From contig CM023542.1 of assembly GCA_013350335.1 (NCBI GenBank), positions 6,496,025 to 6,560,024 on the forward strand: DNA of 64,000 bases, read 5' to 3'. How positions within the stretch are numbered: position 1 is the stretch's first letter; every line of letters starts with the position of its first letter. The DNA is from Chimonanthus salicifolius (Eukaryota; Streptophyta; Magnoliopsida; Laurales; Calycanthaceae). Shown piece by piece: positions 1 to 11,300 of the stretch. The position numbers and the translations under genes are program-made. The notes under the pieces are model-generated. The model was not told where the DNA came from. It saw nothing but the letters and a program-made list of their open reading frames with translations, and did no database searches.

Positions 1-1136
1 AGATCCTCACGGGTACATGAAACCCATGGTTTTTCTTCAAACTTAAAACTTGTTTTTCTCCACCAAAACAGAGTCAAAATCGGTTTTGTTTGATTCTAAA
101 TCGGTTGAAATTTAAAAAGGAATGCAATGGATACCTTGGTTTTGGTTCCTGGGCTAAAATTCAGATTTTTGGAAAAACTTCCTTCAAGCTACGGTTGGCT
201 GATGAACAGAGAAGTAACAAGGGTCGGTCGGCTGGGTTTCAGAGACAGAGACAGAGACAAGAGAAGAAATCTGTGGCATTTAAAACGATCGAAAGGGGCT
301 TGTATTTATAGGATTCTTGGCCGGAAAATCGGCTGTATACGATGGGACAGGGACGGAGGTAATTATCAGTCGCCTGAAAACGGGCCGAGCGGCCAGTGCA
401 TGCGCTGCATGCGGCTGATGCTGCTACAGTGCCGATCCTGGGTTTTGCAAATCAGCCCTCTAACAGTTTCCAAATTGCAGAAAGGGCCCTATTTAATGAA
501 AATCGATTTTAAAACTAAAAGTAATAATTTAAAAACTTAAAGACCTGATCCAACCTTACAGATGGGTTGGGTTTTGAAAACCTTGGTCACCATAAAATTT
601 TCAGAATTTATCTCTCACTGAAAATCATTTATTTAAATGAAAACCATAATTTACCCATAATTACTTAATTAAACAAATGTTCAAACAACCAATTTGTAAA
701 TCTCATTTTCAAGTGAAATGAAATATCTAGATCATTCCTAAAATGATCTAACATCAAACACCATTTTAAAAATTTATCTCTTTCCCGAAATTATTTAAAA
801 TAATTAAAAACTCCCTTTCAGGGTTTTCACGGGCGGGATTTAAATATCATTTTCTGAAAATTAAATCATTTTAAAATGATAAATGCAAATCCTTCATTAA
901 GGATAATATTATCCACCAATAATATATACCAAATCACAAAATTTATAGAAATATGCACCACAAGTGGTAAATTACCAAAATACCCCTCTAGCTGAACGGG
1001 CTGGATCTCTGAGCTCACGAGCTCGGATTGAGCCAAACTTGGGCTTTCCTCAAAGCCCTGACCGAAATCCTCGAGATCAAACGGTCAAACACGATTAACA
1101 AGCTAAAGTACGTCTAATCTGGGGCAGGGTTTTACA
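1..1136 (-). mobile_element. LTR of a Ty3/gypsy-type retrotransposon (partial, cut by window edge)
   Basis: Read on the minus strand this block begins with TGTAAAACCCTGCCCC at 1136, a classic LTR start (TG). It carries a TATA-like box (TATAAATA, minus strand, at plus 303-310) followed by a transcript-leader-like CT-rich stretch, as expected for an LTR promoter. It runs off the left edge, so the LTR is longer than 1.1 kb. The bases just outside 1136 are not purine-rich, so there is no polypurine tract; that argues for a 5' LTR or a solo LTR rather than a 3' LTR. No protein domain is visible. The family is an inference from LTR architecture only. Confidence 0.55.
303..310 (-). promoter_or_regulatory. 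TATA box inside the LTR
   Basis: TATAAATA on the minus strand, about 825 bases into the LTR and followed by a CT-rich leader-like stretch. This is the expected site of the element's own promoter. Activity is not known. Confidence 0.4.
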
Positions 1137-1164
1137 AATTTAGAATATCATGGTAAGTAGCTTT

Positions 1165-1555
1165 CTCTTTTTCTTTTTTTTTTTTGAGCGATGAATAAAA
1201 ATTTATTAATAAAAAGAAAAGATACAAAAGAAAAAGAAAAGATTAAAAAAAAAAAATCATAAAAGAATGTTTAAGAGAATTAGACCACTAAGTGCAACAA
1301 TAACCACCACCCTAAACCAATGAACCTAAGAGAACACTACAAAATCTAAATCTGACAAGGACTATCTTCTTGATAAATCAAAAGTGTATTGAATAGCTCC
1401 ATCAACACCATTTTTTGCAAAGAAACCAGCTACTCCATTCGCTGAGCGTCTAACAAGTGAAAAAGACACATCCAAGTCCGATTTCAACACCTTAATCTCC
1501 CTTACCAAAGTAGCCTCCAAGGAAGATGTTTCACTCCGCTGGCCCATTTGATAGC
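1165..1555 (-). mobile_element. 5'-truncated LINE (L1 type) 3' end
   Basis: The minus strand encodes a fragment ending in the motif RSANGVAGFFAKNGVDG (plus about 1380-1450), which resembles the C-terminal RNase H region of plant L1 ORF2 (pattern R-x-A-N-x-x-A-D-x-x-A-K-x-G-V). It is followed by a 3' untranslated stretch with TTTATTAATAAATTTTTAT and then a poly(A) run, seen as T-rich DNA at plus 1170-1185. The catalytic part of ORF2 is missing. Target-site duplications were not found. It is a dead insertion. Confidence 0.55.
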
Positions 1556-1560
1556 ATTCT

Positions 1561-2740
1561 TGTTTTGGCTTTTAAAAAAAATAATAATAACTAATTACAT
1601 TGTTAATTATAATGGATTTGAAAGTTAAATTAAATTTATAAAATTCAATCCATGATAATGTATAATAGACCACTTATATATTTAGAAAAGATTAGTTTAC
1701 ATGCATATATTGAAATGCGTTATTCTTTGTAAAGTAATAAGTGGTGATTATTAAGAATTGAAAATCATATTGTTTTAAAAATAATGGTCAATTTTCAATT
1801 TTCTACAACATATAATTGAGTGTGATTTGAAAAAAAATCTTTCTTATAAGAGCTTTATTTATATAGAAAAAGATTAATTAATAATCTAATAATATTTATA
1901 ATATAATAGGGTTGATAGGGTTTGACCACGGCTGAACCCGGTTGAATCCGGTTAAACCGAACCTTCTTCGAAGATGGTTTGGTAGGCCGTCCGATTCTGA
2001 TAACATTGCACAACATCTCCAAACAGGGAAATGCTATTCGAATTTAAATAATATTTTATTAAAATAATAAAGAGCAGTTATTTATATGTTGCATGTGGTA
2101 ATCTAGTAGAGTTCACTTTATTGAAGTCATAGTTTTGAATTAATTACAAAAAATAAAAGCCAAAGGTTATAACCTACTATCCAATTCAAATTCATCAACA
2201 ACAAAGATTAGATGGCTGCCATTTATTTCATGCATTTTGAATCGAATAGTTAGAAATGCCTTCGGCGCTCATATTTTAATCAGTGTGTACCTTATAATCC
2301 TGGCTTCGATTGTTTAGTTGTCAATAAAATATTTTCTACTATTTTAATAAAACAATTATGATACTATCACACAGATATGCAAAATAGGGAAACAGATGAA
2401 AAGAAATGATCCCATCTTCCAACGAAATTATCAAATCAATAAAGACAGCAAATCTATAACATGCAATGAACAATTCAATAAAATATGAAAAAAATGATCT
2501 GAATTTTTTGTGAAAGTACGAAGCGAACCAAGTCAACTATTATAAAAAATCCATATAATTCAACTGATAAACAACAATAGGAAATCGATCGAGATCGAAG
2601 AATGAAATCGATGAACAGATCTAGATATGTAGAAATAGAAAATTTACTTTGGAGGATAAAGGGCGAGACTTATAAAGAGTTGAAACGAGAGCAATGTTAT
2701 CAACCGTTTAAGTAACATCTTCGAGGCATTTTGGGTTTAA
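1561..2740. other. AT-rich intergenic DNA, no gene seen
   Basis: AT-rich sequence with short ORFs only and no recognisable domain, splice pattern or RNA gene. Around 1915-1990 and 2700-2760 there are short GC-richer blocks made of words like CCGGTTGAA and GGTTTGACC, related to the duplicated block that follows. Confidence 0.5.
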
Positions 2741-2741
2741 C

Positions 2742-3310
2742 CGGTTTTGACTACGGTCAAAGTCGATAAAAGTCGGTCAAATCTAGTTAAGTAGTAATAT
2801 AATATAAATATTACATATAAAATTAAGTAAGCTATCTTTTAGTAATAACATTAATATAAATATTAAAAATAACATTTAAATTCTGAATAATATATCAAAA
2901 TGGTGAAAGATATGTGATAGAAATGGTAATAAATATTTATATTTTAAATATATACATTTTTTAATTTAATTTTGAAAGGAAAAATTAAAAAAATAATAAT
3001 AAAAAAAAATTCAAAATTTGTGAGCCGTAGTTTGGGTTCAACCAGGTTCGACTCAGTCAAAGCGGGTCAAATAGTAATATAATATAAATATTACATATAA
3101 AATTAAGTAAGCTATGTTTTACCAATAACATTAATATAAATATTAAAAATAATATTTAAACTCTGAATAATATATCAAAACGGTGAAAGATATGTGATAG
3201 AAATTGTAATAAATATTTATATTTCAAATATATACATTTTTTAATTTAATTTTGAAAGGAAAAAATTTTAAAAAATAAAATTAAAAAAATTCAAAATTTG
3301 TGAGCTGCAG
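2742..3310. repeat. Two-copy direct repeat, period about 280 bp
   Basis: Two head-to-tail copies of one block. Each starts with a GGTTTGAC/GGTCAAA-type word (about 2742 and 3045), continues through an AT-rich core beginning TAGTAATATAATATAAATA (2792 and 3072) and ends in TTCAAAATTTGTGAGC (about 3010 and 3289). The copies differ by scattered substitutions and a small indel near the end, so the duplication is not recent. Sequence after the second copy (3305-3480) is GC-rich with repeated CCGGTT words. No coding potential. Confidence 0.75.
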
Positions 3311-3430
3311 TCCGCGGCTCACGGTTTGTGGGTAAAAACCGCAGAAAATCACGGCTCTGACCGGTTTTCTGCGGTTTTGATGCACAACCGGTTCTCATCC
3401 AGAACCGAATCGCAGCCGCCGCGGTTCCTG

Positions 3431-4187
3431 TCGAACAGTGGATTCGAGTGCGGTTCGGTCCGGTTCTAATAATATTGAATGAGAGTTGAAGGAAGACGGT
3501 CCATCATGGCATCTGGGATGGATCACAGCCGATCAATCAATCAGTACATCTTAGATAAGAGAGATGATCACCCGGACACGGGTTGTGCAGTTTACATGTT
3601 AGGGTCATTGTAGTGATAAGTGTATGTGAATTCTTAAATACATGACTCAATAATTTTTTATTGATTTAATAAAAATATTATTTCTTAAACTCTTTAAAAT
3701 TTGATAATTTAATTATTTTTAGTTTTTAAAATTTATTTTCTATAAAAATATAATTTTAGTAGGTAGTAATTTTTGTATCATGAGTTTTTCTCTAAGTGCA
3801 CCAACTTTGTAAAAAATTCTAATTTTAGTATTTTACCCTTTGCTCTTTTTCAAAAATAAAGGTAAAATTGAAATTTACCAAATATTTTCTATTTCAATGT
3901 TAATTAACTATCGTAACATCTATTTTAATTTTTGAATACTTCTTTTTTCCTCCTTTTAGAATCTATTATATGGAAATGTTTTATTTATTTATTTGAAATG
4001 ATGACAATTTTATTAGACAAGAAAAAAAAATACAACTCCCATTCAAAATGAAAGAGTGAATATAGCAAAAGAACTGCTAAACAAATCCCGAAATTATATA
4101 TTGTTGATATGTTATGAATATTTAATGATAGTCATTGGATAAGAATATCGGTGGAGTTTAAAAATATGTAAAAGTATAACTTCAAAA
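3431..4187. other. Intergenic DNA, nothing recognised
   Basis: AT-rich, with short homopolymer runs. No ORF of interest, tRNA, splice series or clear repeat was seen. Confidence 0.5.
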
Positions 4188-6124
4188 TAAATTTAAGATA
4201 GTGATTTTTGCACCCCATTTTTTTTATGGTGCAATCTTTAATTTCCAAATGGGTCCCTGTTTACACAACCGAATTTTCTGCCTTTACACACCCAGAAACT
4301 ATGGGTGTAGGTATCTAATTACCATTTTGCCCCTGCATTTCCATTCGTTCGAACGATTAAATGAATCATTGATTCATTCGAAAGAATCGATTTTTTTTAA
4401 AAATTCAAAGTTATTTTTTAAGCACTGTGTATTTTCAAAATTTTTCAAATTAAATATCCAGACTAATTACGATAATCTGATAAAAATACTTTAAAACTTC
4501 AAGGTGTTTTGACATTCCTAAATATTTAAAACACAGTATTTTACAAATAAGGGTATCCTAGGGTGTGCCGAAAACATATTTAGGAGTGTCAAAAGACCTT
4601 GAAGTCTTAAGGTATATTTATCAGGTTATCGTAATTAGTCCGGATATTCAATTTGAAAAATTTTCAAAATACATGGTGCTTAAAAAATAACTTTGAAGTT
4701 TTAAAGGAGATTTTATTATTTAATACACTATGCACATTATTTTTTAATCACTGTCTATTTTCAAAATTTCTCAAATTGAATATCCGGACTAATTACGATA
4801 ACCTGATAAATATACTTTAAGATTTCAAGGTCTTTTGACACTCCTAAATGTATTTTCGGCACACCCTAGGAATACCTTTATTTATAAAATACTGTGTTTT
4901 AAATATCTAGGAGTGTCAAAACACCTTAAAGTCTTAAAGTATTTTTATCAGATTATCGTAATCAGTCCGGATATTTAATTTGAGAAATTTTGAAAATACA
5001 GTAATTAAAAAATAACTTTGAAATTTAAAAAAAAATCGATTCATTCGGATGTATCACCAATGAATTGATTCATCCAAATGAATCACCAATGAATTGATTC
5101 ATCCGAATGAATCAATTTTTTTTAAAAATTTTAAAGTTATTTTTTAGCACTGTGTATTTTCAAAATTTCTCAAATTAAATATCCGGACTAATTACGATAA
5201 TTTGATAAAAATACTTTAAGACTTCAAGGTGTTTTGACACCCCTAAATATTTAAAACACAGTATTTTACAAATAAGGGTATCCCTAGGGTGTGCCAAAAA
5301 CACATTTAGAAGTGTCAAAAGACCTTAAAGTCTTAAAGTATATTTATCAGATTATCTTAATTAGTCCGGATATTCAATTTGAGAAATTTTGAAAATACAC
5401 CGTGCTTAAAAAACAACGTGCATACTGTATTAAATAATAAAATCTCCTTTAAAACTTCAAAGTTATTTTTTAAGCACTTTATATTTCCAAAATTTCTCAA
5501 ATTGAATACCCGGACTAATTACGATAACCTGATAAAAATACTTTAAGACTTAAAGGTCTTCTGACACTCCTAAATATGTTTTCAGGTACACCATAGGGAT
5601 ACCCTTATTTGTAAAATACTGTGTTTTAAATATTTAGGAGTGTCAAAATACCTTAAAGTCTTAAAGTATTTTTATCAATTTATCGTAATTAGTCCAGATA
5701 TTTAATTTGAGAAATTTTGAAAATATATAGTATTTAAAAAATAACTTTAAAATTTAAAAAAATTGTTCGTTAGAATGAATGACTGATTCATTACAACAAA
5801 TTTATTTGTTACTGTTCACCCGTGTCATTCATTCAGATTAGATGGGTACATGTCCATTTGTTCGAACTAATGGCGAAATGAACTGGGAATTCGTTCAAAC
5901 GAATGGAAACGTAGGGGCAAAATGGTAATTAACCATCTGCACCCGAAAATAGGGTGTGTAAAGACAGAAAATCCAAATGTGTAAACGGGGACCCTCTCCA
6001 AATTTACCAATACTTTTAGGAAAGAGAAAAAGAGAAGAGAAGAAAGAAATAGAGACAAATTTGAAAATTCCATTCGCCACTATTATAAAAAAATAGGGTA
6101 TAAAAGTCATTACCTTAAATTTAA
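4188..6124. mobile_element. Fold-back DNA element with long terminal inverted repeats and four internal palindromes
   Basis: The left end (TAAATTTAAGATAGTGATTT at 4188) and the reverse complement of the right end (6124 leftwards) match over at least 170 bases. The matching includes a TTACACACCC block and a block around ATTACCATTTTGCCCCT (left 4317-4335, right 5905-5935). Inside are four units of roughly 300 bp (about 4400-4700, 4735-5035, 5120-5420, 5455-5760). Each unit is itself an inverted repeat centred on a short spacer, sharing the words TCCGGACTAATTACGATAA and GACTTCAAGGTCTTTTGACA in both orientations. There is no transposase ORF, so it would be non-autonomous. No convincing target-site duplication was found, so the superfamily is undecided. 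Confidence 0.75.
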
Positions 6125-7004
6125 TACATCTCTTTTGGGCTTCTCCCTGCAAAACCTCCAATCTCATAACCCATCAATCATGTCACACAAGGAAATGCAA
6201 TTAAGCTTGGTGGAAATGAACCACAACTCAATCTCAATATAGCCAAGCTGATTGGACTTATGTACTATTTTATTATTGGTTAATAATATAGTTTTGAATT
6301 TTTTTTTACCCTTTTTAAATATCTAATTTATTATAAACTCCATTAGTTAACTATACAATTATTTGATATGCATTGATATTTAAAATATATGTGACAGTAC
6401 TATTATGAGAATCAATCACATGTTTAAGTCAGCCCAAATTTTAGTCTGTGCATGAGTATCAATGATGTAAGCATATCCACAAAATTAAGGACTTTATCTT
6501 GTTTTAATTTGCAAAAATTTAAATAGGTCGAAAAGGATTCCATTTCAAAATATTTTAAAGTGAAGAGTTCGAGACCTAGGATATAGGCTTTTGAGATTTA
6601 TTTTGGTGTTTGGGTCTTTAAAATACTTTTTTTTTAAAATTTATGTGTGGGAGCTGGAGAAAACTCTGGCAGCTCTCGCTCGAGAGTTTATCAATTGTAC
6701 TACACCCATGTGGGTAATTTTTTAAATACCCTTTTATAAAGCTCATATTCTTTCTACATTAAAAACACAGTCAAATTCTGCTGGATCCAAATATCCAGTA
6801 ATTCTTAGATTTCAAAACCAAGAGGCATATACTGAGTTTGAAATATTTTAAATGTAAATTTTATAATGCAGAGAACATTCTTAAAACACTTCGAACTTAG
6901 TATATGCTTCTTGTCCTGCCCATGTAAATCATCAAGCGTGGTCTTTACTTCTTAGATTGGGTCCATTGGTCATAAATGTTTGAACAAGTACATAGACAGT
7001 GCTC
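6125..7004. other. Intergenic DNA, no gene seen
   Basis: AT-rich spacer. A SINE-like word (AAGAGTTCGAGACC at about 6563) is present, but no poly(A) or flanking duplication supports a full element. Nothing else is recognised. Confidence 0.4.
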
Positions 7005-7174
7005 GAGATTAGAGTCCAAATATCGGCCAATACGTATCAAAACCATATCATATCGGCCGATATCTTGATCGTATTGTATCGGTTGATATCACAATATCGG
7101 CTAATATAGGCCTTTTTTTTTAAATTTAAAAAAAGAGAGAAAAATATCAGCTGATACCGAATTTTGAACCCCTG
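7005..7174. mobile_element. Small CAGGGGT-type TIR element rich in ATCGGCCGAT (copy 1)
   Basis: The right end is AATTTTGAACCCCTG (7160-7174), the inverted form of the CAGGGGTTAAAAT end seen in the copies at 20464 and 27813. The interior has several variants of the palindrome ATCGGCCGATAT and an internal A-rich tract followed by GAGAGAAAAATATC, exactly as in copy 3. The left end is eroded. It has no ORF. Confidence 0.55.
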
Positions 7175-8223
7175 CTCCATATGCTGGGCTTAGGCTCATC
7201 ATGACAAGCCCTTGGATCTATTGTTCTACTTAGATGGGCCCCATCTTTTTTTTTTTTTTTTTTAATCCAAGAGAAACATCGAATCTACCTTGACGGTCTG
7301 TATTCATGTTGTCAAAATTGAGGGTTTAGAGAGTGAGATTTAAGCATCGACCTTTGAAATTTAACCCTTTGAATATTTGCTTTCTGAGTGGAAAGAATAT
7401 GGATCTAAAACTTCACTAAGTTGAGTGTTTAAGAGAGTGAGATTTAAGCATCTTCATTACTTGAATTTGTGAGATTTCTTGCAGCTACAGCCTTGACTGT
7501 ATCAAATTTGAATGAATTTTTCAACTTAACTTTAAAGATCTTATTATATCTCACTCACTTGACTTGATTAGAGACCCATGTTAGTCATAATGTTGCTGCA
7601 GATACACTAGCAAAGTCCAAGTATTGAAATGTGAAGTATCTTTGGATCTTTAGTGTCTAATAGAATTAAGACATTATTTGAGATTTAGTTTCTTTTGCCG
7701 AGATAATATTATCATAGTCATGTCTTGCCCCATCGTTGGATCTCCTATTTAGACTCAAATTCTGTTACTCCTTGCTAAGACGCCCAAGAAGGATCCCAAG
7801 TATCCTCCCAATGAAGCGTAGAGGTAAGCACGAAGTAACTTCTGATATGAGGATTTAATCTAATTTCGATGTTTGTACTTGGACATTCTGACTATCCATT
7901 TCTGACATTGAAGCTGCTTATGAAAAACATGCAGCACTATGTTCAGACCTCTTATCTGATGGGACAACATAAAGTTTTCCAAAAAAAAAATCAGATGTTG
8001 AAAAAGCTAATAGACAATTGTGATAATAAAATCAATTAGTTTTCGCTATTAGTACCAGTACATGACTAGTTGTTCATTCCCCTGTTGGGCAACAGATTGT
8101 TTGTACATTCTTCCCTCCTTAGAGAGAGATTTAATAAGATGCATGACACTGATACAGTTCAAGCGCTTAAAAGATCAAATAGCACAAATATCATTGCTTA
8201 ATAAAAAAACCTCTTGGCGCCTC
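7175..8223. other. Intergenic DNA downstream of XCT
   Basis: No coding exon was recognised. The segment closest to 8223 would hold the XCT 3' untranslated region and polyadenylation site (minus strand), but no boundary can be fixed from sequence alone. A T-rich run lies at 7248-7262. Confidence 0.4.
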
Positions 8224-8322
8224 TTAATCCCCATGGATAGTATATCGCTCCCATTTCTTGGTTGGATCATATATCTGTTCAAAAATTCCAAATCTTGTTA
8301 GAGATCCACAATGTGGTATATG

Positions 8323-8366
<44 letters not shown>

Positions 8367-11300
8367 CCCATCTAGAAGCAGGGAAGATGTGCTTGTTTTT
8401 CTCGTACCAGTGCCTCTCCACCACCTTCCCTGCATGGGACTGCAAGACAGACAATGTAACACAACATTACCAGAGAGCATAGCTAATCACCACCCAAGAA
8501 ACAGTAAACAAACAAAGCGATTCAATGACCACCTAACCATTTTGATTTTAGGTTGTTAATGGATATCAAATGCCTCATCTCATGGAATCAAATCAAACAG
8601 AGAATCCCCATCATAAGTTAAGGCAGGTCAATTAATAAAGCAACCCTCAAAAGCATGAAGATGAAGAAGATGAATCCGTCTCAGGAAGCAAGAGTCCTAA
8701 GTTCGATTCCTACTCCACCCTAAATGGCCACTTTTCATATAGTTCCCAGTGTGTGTGGGTAGGGAGACTTGCACATGTCCCGAAGATTAGTCAAGTGCTC
8801 TAAGAGGCTTGGACACCTTGGACATAAAAAAAAGCATGAAGATGAAGAAAATTGGATTACTTTCTCTATTTTCAGAAGGTGGGTAGGGGTGGGGTTGGTT
8901 GTTAATGATGCTTTCATCAAAACAAAAAGCTAGTACAGCTCATATAGACTACAAAGGTAACCACTCCCTGCTCCCCAACGCTGGAATACATCCAAGCTAA
9001 TTAACATACTTCACCCTCGTATACCCTCTAATATACTATACCAGACAATGCTAGAAAAATGATTGGCACTGAGGTAAAACCTTCCCAAAGACAGAGGCAT
9101 GAACACAAAGATACTCAGCTTGTGTACGTATTATCAAGTCAAATTACTAGCACAATATATAAAGAGAAGCATTCAAAAAAAAAAAAAAGTGGCGTAGAAC
9201 CAGGAAAAGTATACCTCGTCTTTCTCTATTGTTGCATCTGCTATTGTTCGAACATCCTCATGAACATCAAAGTGGAATAGCTGATAGACCACAAGAAATA
9301 AATGAGTGAGAGAGAGAGAGGCAAAACAATGTTTCTATCCTGACCAGAAAAGCAAAGGTTCTTTCAACGAAAATATCATGATAAAGATGTAAGGTCAAAT
9401 GATAAAACAAACTTTCATATGAGAGACCATCAACTAAAGTATCTAGTTAGAAAGTCATAATTTTTTTCATCAGAAGACTCAATTAGGAAACTGCATTTTG
9501 TGTAAGCAGCAAAAGTCCATAAGATATCAATATAGGGTGCATACGTGTTTTCCACAAGTCACTAGGATTTGAATGTTGAATGACCTGTTAATAATTCAGT
9601 TACCCATTTGGGACAGCTTGGAGATCAGAAAGTGGATGAGGTGCTATGATATTTTCAGCTTTTTCAGCACAAAAATATTATTATTATCAAGTACCAATAT
9701 TTATCAAGGGTGGAAAAGTAACAAAAAAACTCTACCAATACCAAAGTACTGATTACAATTGAGGCAACAACAGCAACAAAGACAACAACTAAGTTCACAT
9801 TTCCATTTCCAATGGGGAAAAAAAATTCAAGCAGATATACTTTGAAAGCCCTACTACCATGAAGTATGAAAATCCAAGTATTTATATATTAAACCAGACA
9901 CTGATTACTTTGAGGGCAACACAACTATATGCTTCTTTTCTTTCTTCCTTTTTATCTTTTTTTTTTGAGGATATGGTAACTGTATTTTTCTAGCAATGAA
10001 AACATGATAATGAGAAAAAAAAAAACGCTTAAGATGGTCTTTTCCACTTGCCAACCTACAAAAGCTAAAGGCATGTTTTTGCGCAACCATTTTCCATGAA
10101 AATTGATTTCCTCGATGATTTCTATTTTCATGAAAATGAAATCCATAGATTTTGTTTTCCACGGATATTAATTTCTTTAGTTTGGTGAAGTAAAAGATTT
10201 TCCTAATAATTCATAAATGAATTATTTCTATTGTTAGGTGAGAGAGATGTTGGTTATAACTCAATTATAGCTAACTCTAAATGATGATGATAATGATCAT
10301 AATTATCACTAGGGGTGAAGCTTGGGCCGGGTTTTAACCTAACCTGCAAGACTGACCCGACCCGAGAAATCAGTAGGCTGGGTTATGTATTTGTAAATTT
10401 AAGGTCGGGTTGAGTTGGAAGGAAAAAAAAACCCGCATGGAATTAGGGTCGGGTTGGGCTTAGAAAATTTAAAATCAACCTGACCCAACCTAAATTGACC
10501 CGAATTTTAAGAGGATGATTAACACCACAACTAGTGAAGAATGTAGATATAGAAGCTCATTCTCAGTTGTATTGCTGCTAAGATGTTCTTGGTTTTTTTT
10601 ATGAATTGTTGGATTTGAAGATGATTTTATTTTATTATGATTCATATTAGTATCAAAAGCACTTTTTACAGGTTGAATAAAGATGAAAATGTAGATATAA
10701 AAATTACATTGCTGCTGATATTTTTCCCAAATTTGGCCTAAAAATGGGTTGGCTGTAGATCAGGTCAGGCCGGGCCAACAACTCCAGTTGGGTCGAGCTC
10801 AATAATTTTTTATATGGGTTGTGTTGGGTTTATTAAAACCTGCACCAACCTGCCCAAGTTTCAACCTTAATTATGACAATAATAAAATAATAACAACAAT
10901 AACAACTATATACATTAAATAGTTGATTCAACTTATACTTTACTTAAAGTGATATTATTATGTAAGGAGGAGTACAATTGGTTTAGATCTTAACCTGAAG
11001 TACCTCAATTTATCTAGAAATTCATAAGCTAGGTCGGATTAAGTTGGTTCATCGATTGAGCAGTGGATGAGCATGGGATATGGATTGGGTTTGGTCATGT
11101 TTCGAGTAATAGATTATAAATACCTATATTTGGTTAAGTTGGACCATCAACTAGTTTCAAGTCATAGATTGGTTCATAGGTTTGGTTAAATTGATCATGA
11201 GACAAGGTTGGATTGGTTAGGTCATGGACTGGGTAATGGATCGAGTCAATTAGATAATGGAATGGGTCATGGGTCATGTTTGGGTTGGATCTTGGGTCAT

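Noticed and set aside
127..540. 137-residue ORF on the plus strand
   Set aside because: It lies wholly inside the LTR and on its antisense strand.
8258..8559. Overlapping ORFs of Arg-Glu repeats on both strands
   Set aside because: They are translations of the GA microsatellite and of XCT exons 11 and 12 in wrong frames.
8698..8712. tRNA gene
   Set aside because: Only a B-box is present. The segment is a SINE with target duplication, and no cloverleaf can be drawn. The same holds for 18181-18193.
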